From assembly GCA_020532545.1 (NCBI GenBank), contig JAJBAW010000008.1:1-64000 (forward strand): a stretch of 64,000 bases of DNA. The letters run 5' to 3'. This document shows, one piece after another, positions 1 through 8,553 of this stretch. Source of the DNA: Candidatus Cloacimonadota bacterium. GTDB taxonomy: Bacteria; Cloacimonadota; Cloacimonadia; Cloacimonadales; Cloacimonadaceae. The first letter of the stretch is position 1. Each line of letters opens with the position of its first letter. The position numbers and the translations under genes were made by a program. The notes beneath the pieces are model-generated. The model was not told the DNA's origin. It searched no databases and saw only the letters and a list, made by a program, of their open reading frames with translations.

Positions 1-150
1 ATCAATGGACCTGTTAACAAATTGAAATTGTGCTACATACCTATCTTTTGTGACCCCCTTAGAAAAGTTTTCCTTGCCAACTGCAACGACCCTGATAAAA
101 GTGGATACTTAAAAGGGTTTCATTCCAGAAATAAGGTCTGTGAAAAGTGA
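1..150 (+). pseudogene. Remnant of ISL3-like transposase C-terminus (cut by window edge)
   Basis: Frame 1 is open from the window edge to a TGA at 148-150. Its 49 residues begin with 'INGPVNKLKL' and continue to 'FCDPLRKVFL'. The pattern G-x-V-N-x-L-K followed about ten residues later by F-x-D-x-L-R-x-x-V-L is what I know from the C-terminal end of ISL3-family transposases. Here the residues between ('CYIPI') and after the motif do not follow the family well, so this is probably a decayed end. The DDE residues would lie upstream, outside the window. Palindromic repeats follow directly. It could also be the intact end of an unusual transposase or a chance match; the call rests on this short motif alone. 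Confidence 0.4.
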
Positions 151-220
151 ATCAAAGGCAGCAGAAAGCAGCAGAAAGACCATACTATGAGAGTGCGGAG
201 CACGACAGCGTTTATCGCCT

Positions 221-407
221 TAGCCCAGCAGGTAACTGCTGGGGCGGCTGGCAGATGGATTCCTGAGTCCGGAGCGTAGCGCAGGACGGTACTTATCCGC
301 CTATCAGCTGTCGTCCTGCGCTACGCTCCGGACTCAATGTGGCAATACACCGCTCCCCAGCAGTCATCTGCTGGGCTATTGGCATTCGCCTTTCGTCCTA
401 CCGGACT
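221..407. repeat. Palindromic repeat element R1 (nested inverted repeats)
   Basis: A perfect 24-bp inverted repeat (265-288 with 312-335, spacer 23) is nested inside a second imperfect pair (about 223-247 with 351-376, core GCCCAGCAG..ACTGCTGGGG). The right part, read on the minus strand, runs AGTCCGGTAGGACG, then a GAATGCC box, then TAGCCCAGCAG (about 361-407). The same order of boxes occurs on the plus strand at 8333-8380, so this is a dispersed family, probably a REP/MITE-like non-coding element. No ORF is supported inside it. Confidence 0.75.
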
Positions 408-747
408 ATACTGCAATTACTAATGTAAAAGCCAGGATTGGGGCCTAAACAAAATTGAACTAAATAGTACACAGATACTGAGATTCTGCCAGCCGATTCC
501 ACAGAGCTTCAATCCATCACAAAACGCTAATCTAAAAATAGAGCTTGACTGCAAAAGCAACTATAGAGAAAGTTGCACTAAGCTTGTTTAAGCTTAAGAT
601 TGCGTGAAAAAATGAGAACTATCATGCTCTCAAATAAATTTAATAATATGGCTTGAAATTTGCAACAAACTTTTGAGACCTCTCTATTTATGCTCTATAG
701 ATCCAGAGACTGAATACAAGGAGTATCACAATACTCAAGGAGTTCTT
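408..747. other. Non-coding gap, no gene seen
   Basis: AT-rich sequence between repeat R1 and the small ORF at 748. It holds a short inverted repeat AAGCTTGTTTAAGCTT near 579-594. No plausible ORF with a ribosome binding site and no recognisable RNA was found. Confidence 0.5.
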
Positions 748-885
748 ATGCGAAAGCTGTCATTAGCAGGATTCATCCTGATTGGCGTGGGCGTAGCCAT
801 GGACCAAAGCCCTATGCAGGTATTACACACTATCGCATCTTCCTTTGAAAATGCCCCCTGGCATTTACCTGCTCCACACGGATAA
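748..885 (+). CDS. Small hypothetical peptide, 45 aa
   Basis: An ATG at 748 follows a good ribosome site (CAAGGAGTTCTT, AGGAG at -11). The product starts MRKLSLAGFILIGVGVAMD, a positively charged N-terminus plus a hydrophobic run that could act as a signal peptide or single membrane helix, and ends after 45 residues. An upstream in-frame start at 673 lacks a ribosome site. The next gene begins 48 bp downstream, so it may share a transcript with the secreted protein at 934. I know no family for it. It may be an untranslated or decayed ORF; only the start context argues for it. Confidence 0.35.
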   Translation: MRKLSLAGFILIGVGVAMDQSPMQVLHTIASSFENAPWHLPAPHG

Positions 886-933
886 GTGCAGCTCACAAAC
901 CAGAAGAATATGTAAAACTTATTAGGAGAACCC

Positions 934-2412
934 ATGAAAAAGATTCTTATTATACTACTCAGCCTGCTGGCCTGCATAGTCTGCTATGCAAAATCTGGAT
1001 ACATCAGCACAATATCGATAGATGAATTGGAGTATTTTATCCCAAAAAATACTTATCTTTGTTCTGATAACAGTATCGTGATCCTCTGTAATGCAGGCTA
1101 TATGGATTGGGAGGGGTGGTGGAATTACGGAGCATTGATCATAAAACTTGACCCTCAAGGTAATTTATTGTGGCAGAGGGGGCCTTATTCCTTTCGTGAT
1201 GAAAACAATCGAGCTAGCGAGGCAGAGCAAACTTCGGTTCATTCCCGCTGGAGTGATTATGATTACATCATAGGTACCGGGATAGATAGTGACGATAGGG
1301 TGCATTTCATTATGTACAAGCCACAAAATTATTTCACCGGGTCTATAGACACAAACGGGACAGTTATTACGAATGAGCAAAAATCGTTCGCGGTCTGGCA
1401 TAGCTATTTCAGCAAAGCCATGCGCCTGCCCAATGGTGAAATATTGGCCTGCGGGAGAATAAGCAAGACTTCAGCGGCTGTATATCATGCTGCCTTTTTT
1501 CGGATGAGCGCACTGGGAGATTCTTTGGCCGCAAATTATTATCCGACAGATTTGAGGTATTCTGCAGACTCAACCACCGGTAGAGGCCTGGTGCAAAAAG
1601 ACGATAATTCTGTCTATATTGCCTGCTCTCTTGGTTCTGATGATCTGAGTATCCTGCATGCAGATCTGGATGGAGCCATCCAGAGCCGCTACGACATTAG
1701 TGGCTTTGATCTATGGCATGGTATGTCGATGTTTTGTAATTCCGATTCATTGATGGTGTTTACGATAGACGAAAATCAGAGCACGATTCTAAGCACTATT
1801 GATGCAGTGGGGAATATACATTCCTATAATATTGGCTCCGATTTGTTCAGCATTTGCTCGGTGGCATTTGGAGCAGATCATTTTGTTTTGTTGGGAGGGG
1901 GGTATCCATTCGATAAGGCCATATTAGCAAAATATGATCATAAGCTCGAAAACAACTGGATTGAAAATTATGATGAGATAACCCTGCAATTTGCCTACCA
2001 TTCTCCTAAGCATAATTTAGATATTTTAAAAATCGATTCAGAAGCTTGCATTTACTTTGTTGGGACTATCAATTATTATGATATTGCAGTGGCAAAACTT
2101 TTACCAAATGGGCAAGTGCCAAACTTGGACGAAGTCCAAGTGGTAGCTTCAGCTCCCATCATCGCCTATCCAAATCCGATGAAAGATCAGCTCGATATCA
2201 AACTCACACAGGATGATGGGGCAGTAGTTGGTGAAAATCGCATCGAGATCTACAATATCAAGGGGCAATTAGTACGCTCTGTCCAGCTCAGCAAAGGCGA
2301 AACCCAGTGGGATGGGAAAGACAAACAAGGGCAGAACTGTCCCAGTGGCATTTATCTGCTACGTGTGCCCGGCCATGCTGCTGTTACAAAAAAGATATGC
2401 AAGAGCTATTAG
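934..2412 (+). CDS. Secreted protein with C-terminal FlgD-like/T9SS-type sorting domain, 492 aa
   Basis: Residues 1-19 form a signal peptide (MKKILIILLSLLACIVCYA) and the start has an AGGAGA site just upstream. The middle is beta-rich, with repeats such as 'LDPQGNLLWQRG' and 'LPNGEILACGR' that recall delta-60/beta-propeller-like repeats seen in secreted proteins of this lineage; no catalytic motif is visible. The last 85 residues are a FlgD/Ig-like module: 'IIAYPNPMKDQLDIKL', 'IEIYNIKGQLVRSV', 'WDGKDKQGQNCPSGIYLLRV', ending KKICKSY. In Bacteroidota this module is the outer-membrane secretion and anchoring signal; a like role here is inferred. It is monocistronic or follows the small ORF at 748. 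Confidence 0.85.
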   Translation: MKKILIILLSLLACIVCYAKSGYISTISIDELEYFIPKNTYLCSDNSIVILCNAGYMDWEGWWNYGALIIKLDPQGNLLWQRGPYSFRDENNRASEAEQTSVHSRWSDYDYIIGTGIDSDDRVHFIMYKPQNYFTGSIDTNGTVITNEQKSFAVWHSYFSKAMRLPNGEILACGRISKTSAAVYHAAFFRMSALGDSLAANYYPTDLRYSADSTTGRGLVQKDDNSVYIACSLGSDDLSILHADLDGAIQSRYDISGFDLWHGMSMFCNSDSLMVFTIDENQSTILSTIDAVGNIHSYNIGSDLFSICSVAFGADHFVLLGGGYPFDKAILAKYDHKLENNWIENYDEITLQFAYHSPKHNLDILKIDSEACIYFVGTINYYDIAVAKLLPNGQVPNLDEVQVVASAPIIAYPNPMKDQLDIKLTQDDGAVVGENRIEIYNIKGQLVRSVQLSKGETQWDGKDKQGQNCPSGIYLLRVPGHAAVTKKICKSY

Positions 2413-2683
2413 GGGGGGTAACGCTGGATTCATCCGGCAGTTTCGCTGGCTTCAGCCGGCCGTAGCGCTATCTTCAGACAGCGGTCCCAACCAGTTTGCT
2501 GAGCAGGCAACCTTCTCAGCAAGCTGGTTCCACCTTTCCCAAGGCCTTTGCCCTATCTCGACACGAGGCGTATCGAATCCAGCAGCTTCCCCCGCCCTAT
2601 CTATCAACCCTTATACTCTTTATCCGTGTAAATCCGTTTGATCTGCCCAATTGCTGTGACTATATGAATCAGTTGGAATAGTT
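2413..2683. repeat. Repeat R3, degenerate copy
   Basis: Contains TAACGCTGGATTC, then CTTCAGCCGGCCGTAGCGCT and CTTCAGACAGCGG (about 2419-2486). This matches in order the element at 36827-36960 (TAACGCTGGCTTTAGCCGGCCGTAGCACT..CTTCAGACGG) but lacks the second palindromic arm. Short ORFs crossing it have no ribosome site and are not called. Confidence 0.5.
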
Positions 2684-3862
2684 TCATCTTTCATCCCCTA
2701 TCTCGATCATCTGCAATTCCTGGTAAAAATCTCTCCAGCCCACATTCCGGTAAGTTCTGTCCCGCCAGCTCTGCTGTCCGGAATATACCAGCCGGCCTTC
2801 ACCTGCACCGGAGACCAAGGCTCTGAACTTGCCCAGATTGCTATAGAAAGAGTGGTTGATCATGGCAGCAGATTTGATTTCAATGGGATATGCTCTTCCG
2901 GCTTTTTCCACAATGAGATCGACCTCGGTCCCGTTTGATTCGCGAAAGAAACTGAGGGGAGGATTAATCCCACGGTTATGATAAAACTTCAGCGCTTCAC
3001 AGACAATGAGAGTTTCGAAGAGATTGCCCCGCAGAGGGTGACTGGCCAGATCATCGGCATCCCTGATTTCTAGCAACCTGCAGGCAAGCCCGGTATCATA
3101 GAAATACAGTTTGGGACTTTTGATGAGGCGTTTGGATACATTGCCATGCCAGGAGGGAAGCAAATAGATGATATAACTGGCCTGGAGCACGCTTAACCAA
3201 TTGCTCACGGTTTTTGTATCTACCCCGGTATCATTGGCCAGCGATACCTTGTTCAGAATGCCACCCGTTCTGCCTGCACATAAAGAAAGGAATCTGCCAA
3301 AGGCCTCTATATTCTGCACATTCATAAGCTGCCTTACATCCCTTTGCAGGTAGGTCTGGATATAGGAATCGTAAAACACTCCTGGATTCATCTGCTGAGC
3401 AACCAGTCTGGGATAAAAACCACGATAGATCACCGTGTTTAAGTCTAGATCAACTTCGGGGTAGGCTTCTTGGCTGCTAAAGGGAAGCAACTCCAAAACC
3501 GCCGTCCGTCCCGCTAAGGATTGCGATACATCCCGCATCAGGGAAAATTGATTGGAGCCCGTAAGTACAAATTGACCCTCAATCTGATTGATATCCACCA
3601 ATTCTTTGAGAAAAGATAAGATGCTGGGGGCATACTGGAATTCATCCAGGATGTAGTTTGCCTTGGGATCATCGATCAAGGCTGCTGGATCCTCATTGGC
3701 GATTCTGCGGGTAATAAGGTTTTCCAAGTCCAGATATTTATGGCTGGGATAGGCCATTTTAGCCAAAGTGGTCTTGCCGGACTGTCTGGGACCCGTGATG
3801 GTAATGATCGGAAAACCTTTGCAAAGTTCGGGTAGCAGGGCCTCAATTGTACGTGTTATCAT
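2684..3862 (-). CDS. AAA-type ATPase with DUF4143 domain, 392 aa
   Basis: The N-terminal ATPase has a Walker A motif 'GPRQSGKTTLAK' (about residues 24-35) and a Walker B region 'YILDEFQYAPSIL' near residue 90. The C-terminal half carries the DUF4143 signature: 'YFYDTGLACRLL', 'LRGNLFETLIV', and near the end 'FFRESNGTEVDLIVE' plus 'AYPIEIKSA', a PD-(D/E)xK-like arrangement. The length fits the family. I chose ATG 3862 because AGGAG lies 6 nt upstream; the TTG at 3868 abuts that site. Members are scattered among bacteria and often behave as mobile or toxin-like accessory genes. The cellular role is unknown. It stands alone between repeat-bearing gaps. Confidence 0.9.
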   Translation of the reverse strand: MITRTIEALLPELCKGFPIITITGPRQSGKTTLAKMAYPSHKYLDLENLITRRIANEDPAALIDDPKANYILDEFQYAPSILSFLKELVDINQIEGQFVLTGSNQFSLMRDVSQSLAGRTAVLELLPFSSQEAYPEVDLDLNTVIYRGFYPRLVAQQMNPGVFYDSYIQTYLQRDVRQLMNVQNIEAFGRFLSLCAGRTGGILNKVSLANDTGVDTKTVSNWLSVLQASYIIYLLPSWHGNVSKRLIKSPKLYFYDTGLACRLLEIRDADDLASHPLRGNLFETLIVCEALKFYHNRGINPPLSFFRESNGTEVDLIVEKAGRAYPIEIKSAAMINHSFYSNLGKFRALVSGAGEGRLVYSGQQSWRDRTYRNVGWRDFYQELQMIEIGDER

Positions 3863-4149
3863 GGTCAACTCCTATGTAAAACCGGAATCAGATTCTCAAT
3901 CTACATAAATTATGCGGTTGAATATCTGTCAAGTCATTCTTCGCTTTAGCTCAAAAAGAGGAATTTGTTGTGCCCAAAGCCTCGTAGATAAATGTGGGGT
4001 TAGGTTCTCTTTCAGAAAAAACACCAATTCCATATCCATATTTTCTACTTGCCTTGAAAGACTATGGGCAAGGGTTTTGCTACATCCGTATCCGCATTTT
4101 TATGGCTGCCTGGAAAGAGGCCCTGAATGAACGCCTTAAAATACTATAG

Positions 4150-4235
4150 GCTATGAAAACGTCTTGTAGCAAATGGCAGCCTGTGATGTGGCGGTTAAAA
4201 ACCACCACTTATATTCTTTCAAGGATGATGTGAGT
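4150..4235. repeat. Repeat R2, degenerate copy
   Basis: AAAACGTCTTGTAGCAAATGGCAGCC followed by GTGGCGGTTAAAAACCACCAC and TATATTCTTTCAAGGATGATG matches the fuller copy at 4493-4590 almost base for base over about 80 bp. The first hairpin is missing. Confidence 0.7.
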
Positions 4236-4492
4236 TCTTTGCCAGGAATATACCAACCTGCCTTAAAAGACTCCAGGCAAGGGTTTTAACCCTTGCGCTA
4301 TGAGCTATAACCTGTCCCAAGAATCTTTCCCCGCCTCTGAAGGCAGGACACCCGCAGCTCTATTTCCTCTTTCATATATTATCTGTATTGGGTAGCGATC
4401 TGAAATCTTTATCATTCGATGCTTAGGGATATTGGACTTCCATTTCGAAGCCATCTTCATGATCTGAGTAAATATAAAGATATGGCTGCGAG

Positions 4493-4590
4493 TGCCTGGC
4501 CTTCAAAGGCCAGGAAAACGTCTTGTAGCAAATGGCAGCCCCCTAGCGTGGCGGTTAAAAACCGCCACCTATATTCTTTCAAGGATCATG
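4493..4590. repeat. Repeat R2, full copy with two hairpins
   Basis: Hairpin A is CCTGGCCTT-CA-AAGGCCAGG (4496-4515). Hairpin B is GTGGCGGTTAAAAACCGCCAC (about 4548-4568). They are joined by CGTCTTGTAGCAAATGGCAG and followed by TATATTCTTTCAAGGA. The same two-hairpin order recurs at 37323-37415, 33 kb away. The layout is REP-like. Confidence 0.75.
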
Positions 4591-4757
4591 TGAGCTATAC
4601 TGCATACGGGGTATCAATGTCGGGAAAAATCGGTGAACCGCATGCCCTTAAACGATTCACCAGCATAGACTAATACTGAGGGCACAATAAATGGGAGAAT
4701 CTGCCCCTGGATTTTCCCGCTTGACAGACTGACAGCTTTGAGATAGGAGTATTCACA

Positions 4758-6044
4758 ATGAATTTTTACTGTACAAAATTGAGGTTTACGATGAAGAACC
4801 AGGCCCTGCTGCTTGTCATAATAATGCTTTTACTGGTCTCTGGCTTTGCTGGATGCTCCAAGAATAAAAACTTACACAAAAAAGCCCTGAACTTTTTAGA
4901 AAGGGGAGATTACGATAGAGCCACCATGCTGGCAGCCGAATCGCTCTTGCTGAAGCCGGATTATGATAAAGCCATTTATACCCTGCAGGAGGCTTATCCC
5001 AAAGCCAATCAAAGACATCTGGATGAGATATCCGCGCTGAAAGACAGCGAAAACAATGATAAATGGGAGTTCATTCTGGATGAATATACAGCTCTGGAAA
5101 AGCTGCATCGCTCAGTGCGCAAGCTACCCCCTCTCAGCGATCCCCATAGTGGTGTCCGCCTGATATTTGACTCCAGGGATTACAGCTCCGCTATCAATGA
5201 GGCCAGAACAAATGCCGCCGAAAACTATTATCAAAAAGGCATCCGTCAGAGCAGGATAGACAGCAGCCGCAGCTCGCAGAAAAAAGCCGCAGGTTTCTTC
5301 CAATCTGCCTTGAATCTGGTTCCGGATTTCAAAGATAGCGCCTCCCGCTATGAAACTGCCCGGCAAAATGCCATTACCCGCGTCGCCATCACCGCTTTTG
5401 AAGATAAATCCGGCGCTCATGGCCGCTATGGAGCCATTGCCGATATCCTTGCCGATCTGGTGCTCAGTTACATTATTTATGATCAGGACAATTGCGAATT
5501 TGTGGAGATCATCACCCGGGCGCAGATGGATCAAGTGATGCAGGAGCAGGAACTGAGCACTTCAGGACTCGTGAATGAATCCAGCGCCGCCCGCATTGGG
5601 CTGCTTTTAGGGGCACAGGAGATCTTGAGCGGCAGAATATTGCAAGTGGACTATATCTCACCCCGGATCACAGCTCTTGATGTGCACGAAACCGCCAATG
5701 TCGATATCGAGGATGAGAGCCAGGAGCAATCGACTAATAAAGAAGTGAGCTGCCACTTTCGCAAATATACCAAAAGATCTGGCTTGCAGATTTTAGCTTC
5801 CTTTTCCGTGGTGGATGTATCTACCGGGAGAATTATGCTGCAGAAAAGCCTGAGCGGATCTCAGAACTTTGAAGCGGAATGGGGCGAAGTCATCAGTGGC
5901 GATGTCCGCGCGCTCAGCCCCAGCCAAAAGAATCTTGCCCAAAAGGGTGAGCCCTCTGCCCCCACAGCCAAAGAAATGGTCAATGAAACCCTGAATGTGC
6001 TCAGCAGAGATATCGCCTCTTACTTTTTCGAATATATCAAATGA
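4758..6044 (+). CDS. CsgG/LpoB-like lipoprotein, 428 aa
   Basis: The N-terminus has a lipoprotein signal, 'LLLVSGFAGCSKNKN', with the acylated Cys near residue 33. Residues 40-190 are helical and TPR-like ('RGDYDRATMLAAESLLLKPDYDKA' type repeats). From about residue 205 there is a CsgG-like domain: 'RVAITAFEDKSGAHGRYG', 'EIITRAQMDQVMQEQ', 'IGLLLGAQEILSGRI'. The family covers curli exporters, LpoB-type enzyme activators and FlgO-like proteins; with no csg genes nearby a general envelope-assembly role is more likely than curli export. ATG 4758 has AGGAG at -15; ATG 4791 (MKNQALLL) with GAGG at -11 would give a more usual signal peptide. It overlaps the LPP20 gene by 4 bp (ATGA), so the two are translationally coupled. 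Confidence 0.8.
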   Translation: MNFYCTKLRFTMKNQALLLVIIMLLLVSGFAGCSKNKNLHKKALNFLERGDYDRATMLAAESLLLKPDYDKAIYTLQEAYPKANQRHLDEISALKDSENNDKWEFILDEYTALEKLHRSVRKLPPLSDPHSGVRLIFDSRDYSSAINEARTNAAENYYQKGIRQSRIDSSRSSQKKAAGFFQSALNLVPDFKDSASRYETARQNAITRVAITAFEDKSGAHGRYGAIADILADLVLSYIIYDQDNCEFVEIITRAQMDQVMQEQELSTSGLVNESSAARIGLLLGAQEILSGRILQVDYISPRITALDVHETANVDIEDESQEQSTNKEVSCHFRKYTKRSGLQILASFSVVDVSTGRIMLQKSLSGSQNFEAEWGEVISGDVRALSPSQKNLAQKGEPSAPTAKEMVNETLNVLSRDIASYFFEYIK

Positions 6045-7357
6045 AATATCTACAGCTACTGGCGATCTTGATCCTGCTCTGCTCTTGCAGCACAAATAGT
6101 ACCTTGCCTGCCTGGATCGATGGCTTTGAGCATAATCCGCAGTATTTTAGCGCCCTCAGCGTGGTAAGCACGCGTCAGCCGGATTACAAAGAACTGGCCC
6201 GGGATTATGCCGCCCGGGAGATTGCCATGCAGATCAGCACCAAGATCGAGAGCGATGTAAATATCAACGATAGCGAAAGATACGGCATCTCGCACACAGA
6301 GTATCTCTCCCAGATTCGCAGCAGTACATCCGCCCGTCTGAAGAACCTCAGCCCTGTGCGCAGCTATGAAGACGGTCAAAAATACTATGTGCTCTATCGC
6401 CTCAGCAAAGCAGATTACTATGCCGAGCGCGCAGTTCTGCGAGACAGAGCCCTGGCCAAAGCCGCTGATCTTTTGGGGAAATACGATCTTAATCAAAACT
6501 CTCCCGCCTCAGGTATTTTGCTGCTGATCTCAGCTCTGGACGGTGTCGCAGAATTCCTGGACATGCCGCTGATCTATGGGGGGCAGGATCTGGGCACAGA
6601 GATCTTTGCGCGGCTTTACGATCTACCTCTGAAGCTGCAATACGTCTGGGATAGTGCCTATCTGGAAGTGACCGCCAAGGATTCCAAGCCCATCCTCATC
6701 GGTGGGACCACCTTCCTGGTCGATCAAGAGACTCCAGCCCCCAAAATCCCGCTGAGTTTCAGCTCTGATACTATCAAAATCCCGGCTTCAGCTTTTAGCG
6801 ATAACCAGGGCAATTTTTCGATCACAATCAACAGGATAGATAGCTTTGCAGCCACTCAATATATCGATCTATGCTTTGACCAGCATCATTACGATGCGCA
6901 TTTTCAAAACTCCACGGCTCTGGGTATCTGGCAGAACCTGCACTTCGTCCCCCAAAGGCTGAAGCTAAAGGTTTCCCGGCCCCAGGTTTATCTGGATTAT
7001 GCCTACATCTCCGGTTATCAAAGCGGACAGAGTGAATCCGTGGGTGGCGCTCTGGCCAATCTCAATCTGGCGCAGAGCTCAAAAGCGGAGGATTCCCAGT
7101 ACATCATCCAGATCAGAATCTTCCCCAAAGATGGGGACTACCTGTCCAGGCTGAATTACTATACCACCTTTGCCGATATCCATCTTACCTTGCTGGATCC
7201 AAAGACCGGTGCCACAGTGAATTATCTGGAACAGAAGAATCTGAAAAGTGGCGGAAACAGCCGCGAAAATGGCCAGCGCAATGCCGAAAGAGATGCGGTA
7301 AAGGAAATCTGTAATACGCTATTGTACCGGCTGGTTTATAGCTATTTGATCCAATAG
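6041..7357 (+). CDS. LPP20-like lipoprotein, 438 aa
   Basis: The lipobox 'LILLCSC' puts the lipidated Cys at about residue 16. Residues 22-130 match the LPP20 pattern: 'PAWIDGF', 'DYKELARDYAAREIAMQI', 'YYVLYRLSKADYY', typical of outer-membrane lipoproteins that pair with CsgG/FlgO-like proteins. The C-terminal half is beta-rich, ends in 'RENGQRNAERDAVKEICN', and has no motif I recognise. It overlaps the upstream CsgG-like gene by 4 bp, which implies one complex or pathway in the outer membrane. The gene downstream points the other way and ends 22 bp from its stop. Confidence 0.8.
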   Translation: MKYLQLLAILILLCSCSTNSTLPAWIDGFEHNPQYFSALSVVSTRQPDYKELARDYAAREIAMQISTKIESDVNINDSERYGISHTEYLSQIRSSTSARLKNLSPVRSYEDGQKYYVLYRLSKADYYAERAVLRDRALAKAADLLGKYDLNQNSPASGILLLISALDGVAEFLDMPLIYGGQDLGTEIFARLYDLPLKLQYVWDSAYLEVTAKDSKPILIGGTTFLVDQETPAPKIPLSFSSDTIKIPASAFSDNQGNFSITINRIDSFAATQYIDLCFDQHHYDAHFQNSTALGIWQNLHFVPQRLKLKVSRPQVYLDYAYISGYQSGQSESVGGALANLNLAQSSKAEDSQYIIQIRIFPKDGDYLSRLNYYTTFADIHLTLLDPKTGATVNYLEQKNLKSGGNSRENGQRNAERDAVKEICNTLLYRLVYSYLIQ

Positions 7358-7379
7358 CTCGGGTATCGGCTAAAAAGGG

Positions 7380-8036
7380 CTATTCGTAGATCGTGTCACC
7401 TATTCTGAGACGCGTAACATAGATCAGTTCACACGCGCCATTGCCGATATCTTCACGCGATACGCTGCTGCCCCAAGCGGCGATCATCCTGCCATTCCTG
7501 CTGGCCTCTACATCCACGAGATGCCCTTCAATGCGGATCAGCTCACCTTTTCTGGCTTTCTGCATGGCTTTTTTGATGTTTTTAGTGGCCGGAATCAGAT
7601 GGTTGTTTGACATGTGAAATTGCACATATTGGGGATCTATAGTGGCGTTCTTCTTCATATTGAACAGACAGAAGCGAGAGGTCTGCCGGAACGTCATCTG
7701 CTTCAGATACAGTGGCATATCTCCCCAAACCAGGGCAAAATCGTAAGGAGCAAGTTCGTTCATAAAGCCGTGCAGATAGCGTTTTTTGCTGACCAATTGC
7801 CCGTCTATAGTGTATGTGGCCTTGGCGCTCATCACCACCATGCGCTTGCCAAAATTCAGCACAGGCAGAGCCTCACGCAGGCTGTCAGCCTGAATAGGAT
7901 CGTGGCTAACGTTGATGGGATCGCTTTCTAATGCCTGGCTGCCTTCGGCTTTGGTAAGCGAGAGCAATAGCAGGCTGACACTGACGGTTACCAGTAAGGC
8001 ACACACGGACAAGATGATGATATCGACTCTGCGCAA
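7380..8036 (-). CDS. Membrane-anchored conserved hypothetical protein, 218 aa
   Basis: One N-terminal membrane helix (residues 5-27, IIILSVCALLVTVSVSLLLL) is followed by a soluble domain. The run 'LVSKKRYLHGF..LAPYDFALVWGDM', then 'FHMSNNHLIPATKNI' and 'RKGELIRIEGHLV' recall an uncharacterised family of short membrane proteins in proteobacteria; I can give no function. The start is TTG with AGGGGAA a few bases upstream; no better in-frame ATG lies close. It is convergent with the LPP20 gene and alone on its strand. Confidence 0.65.
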   Translation of the reverse strand: MRRVDIIILSVCALLVTVSVSLLLLSLTKAEGSQALESDPINVSHDPIQADSLREALPVLNFGKRMVVMSAKATYTIDGQLVSKKRYLHGFMNELAPYDFALVWGDMPLYLKQMTFRQTSRFCLFNMKKNATIDPQYVQFHMSNNHLIPATKNIKKAMQKARKGELIRIEGHLVDVEASRNGRMIAAWGSSVSREDIGNGACELIYVTRLRIGDTIYE

Positions 8037-8188
8037 ATGGGTTCCCCTTTATATGTGTTCTGGGAATACAAATCTCTTGATGGGCGAGAATGTCAAGAAT
8101 TAATTGAAAATGGGGGAAGGATAATTGAGAATGGGGAATTGAAAATTGAGAATTTTGGAGGTCGTTTTGAGCTTGGGATGGAATGAAT

Positions 8189-8396
8189 AGAGAATGGGAA
8201 AAATGCCTGTGAGTTTTGGTAGGAAGGAAGGCCAAAAGAGAATGGAAAAAAGCCAATAAGTCCGGCAGGGCGGAAGGCGAACAGAGAATGGAAAAATGCC
8301 GATAAAGTCCGGTAGGACGCAAGACGAATGCCTGTAGCCCAGCAGTTAACTGCTAGGGACGGAGCATGTTCCCTATTAGTCCGGTGAGGACGACAC
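8189..8396. repeat. Tandem degenerate repeats merging into repeat R1
   Basis: The start AGAGAATGG(G)AAAAA recurs at 8189, 8237 and 8283 (period 46-48 bp), each followed by a GTCCGG(T/C)AGG-type box. The last unit runs into AGTCCGGTAGGACG (about 8327), GAATGCC and TAGCCCAGCAGTTAACTGCT, the order seen in R1 at 221-407 on the opposite strand. Minus-strand ORFs across this stretch are repeat artefacts. The rest of the 8037-8553 gap is low-complexity GA-rich DNA plus the promoter below. Confidence 0.6.
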
Positions 8397-8494
8397 TTCA
8401 GACAGCAAGCCATAGGCAGAGGCTATCCAATTCCCCAAAGATCGATGTCCGGCCACCATCTTCTACAATAAAATTGCTAAATACAAAAATCAGC

Positions 8495-8524
8495 TTGACA
8501 AATATTCCCCAATTGCTTTCATGC
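8495..8524 (+). promoter_or_regulatory. Conserved upstream element of barrel gene A (probable promoter)
   Basis: CTTGACAAATATTCC, then ATTGCTTTCATG, is nearly identical to the region upstream of the paralogous gene at 17790 (TTGACA at 17732). TTGACA is a consensus -35. The -10 would be TTCATG or nearby after 17-18 bp, which is poor, so the exact start site is uncertain. Conservation between the two copies is the main support. Confidence 0.5.
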
Positions 8525-8553
8525 GAAAAATAGGAAAAATAGGAGCTCCAGAT

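Larger units (their letters stand above)
3863..4757. other. Long non-coding, repeat-bearing gap
   Basis: About 890 bp with no gene I can support; two ORFs (72 and 84 aa at 3912 and 4419) lack ribosome sites and cross repeats. It contains a direct repeat CTTGCCTTGAAAGACT..GGCAAGGGTTTT at 4048-4078, again in similar form at 4258-4287, and two copies of repeat R2 (listed separately). The end (4721-4757) carries TTGACA and a ribosome site for the next gene. Confidence 0.6.

Noticed and set aside
673-747. N-terminal extension of the small ORF at 748
   Set aside because: The start at 673 has no ribosome site, while 748 has a good one.
3912-4673. Two ORFs of 72 and 84 aa in the gap between the ATPase and CsgG-like genes
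   Set aside because: No ribosome sites, no family resemblance, and both cross repeat copies that also occur elsewhere as non-coding DNA.
5124-5534. Minus-strand ORF of 136 aa inside the CsgG-like gene
   Set aside because: Antisense shadow of a well-supported domain-bearing gene.
7906-8413. Overlapping minus-strand ORFs of 138 and 106 aa
   Set aside because: They are produced by GA-rich tandem repeats; the reading frames repeat the same short phrase and have no start signal.
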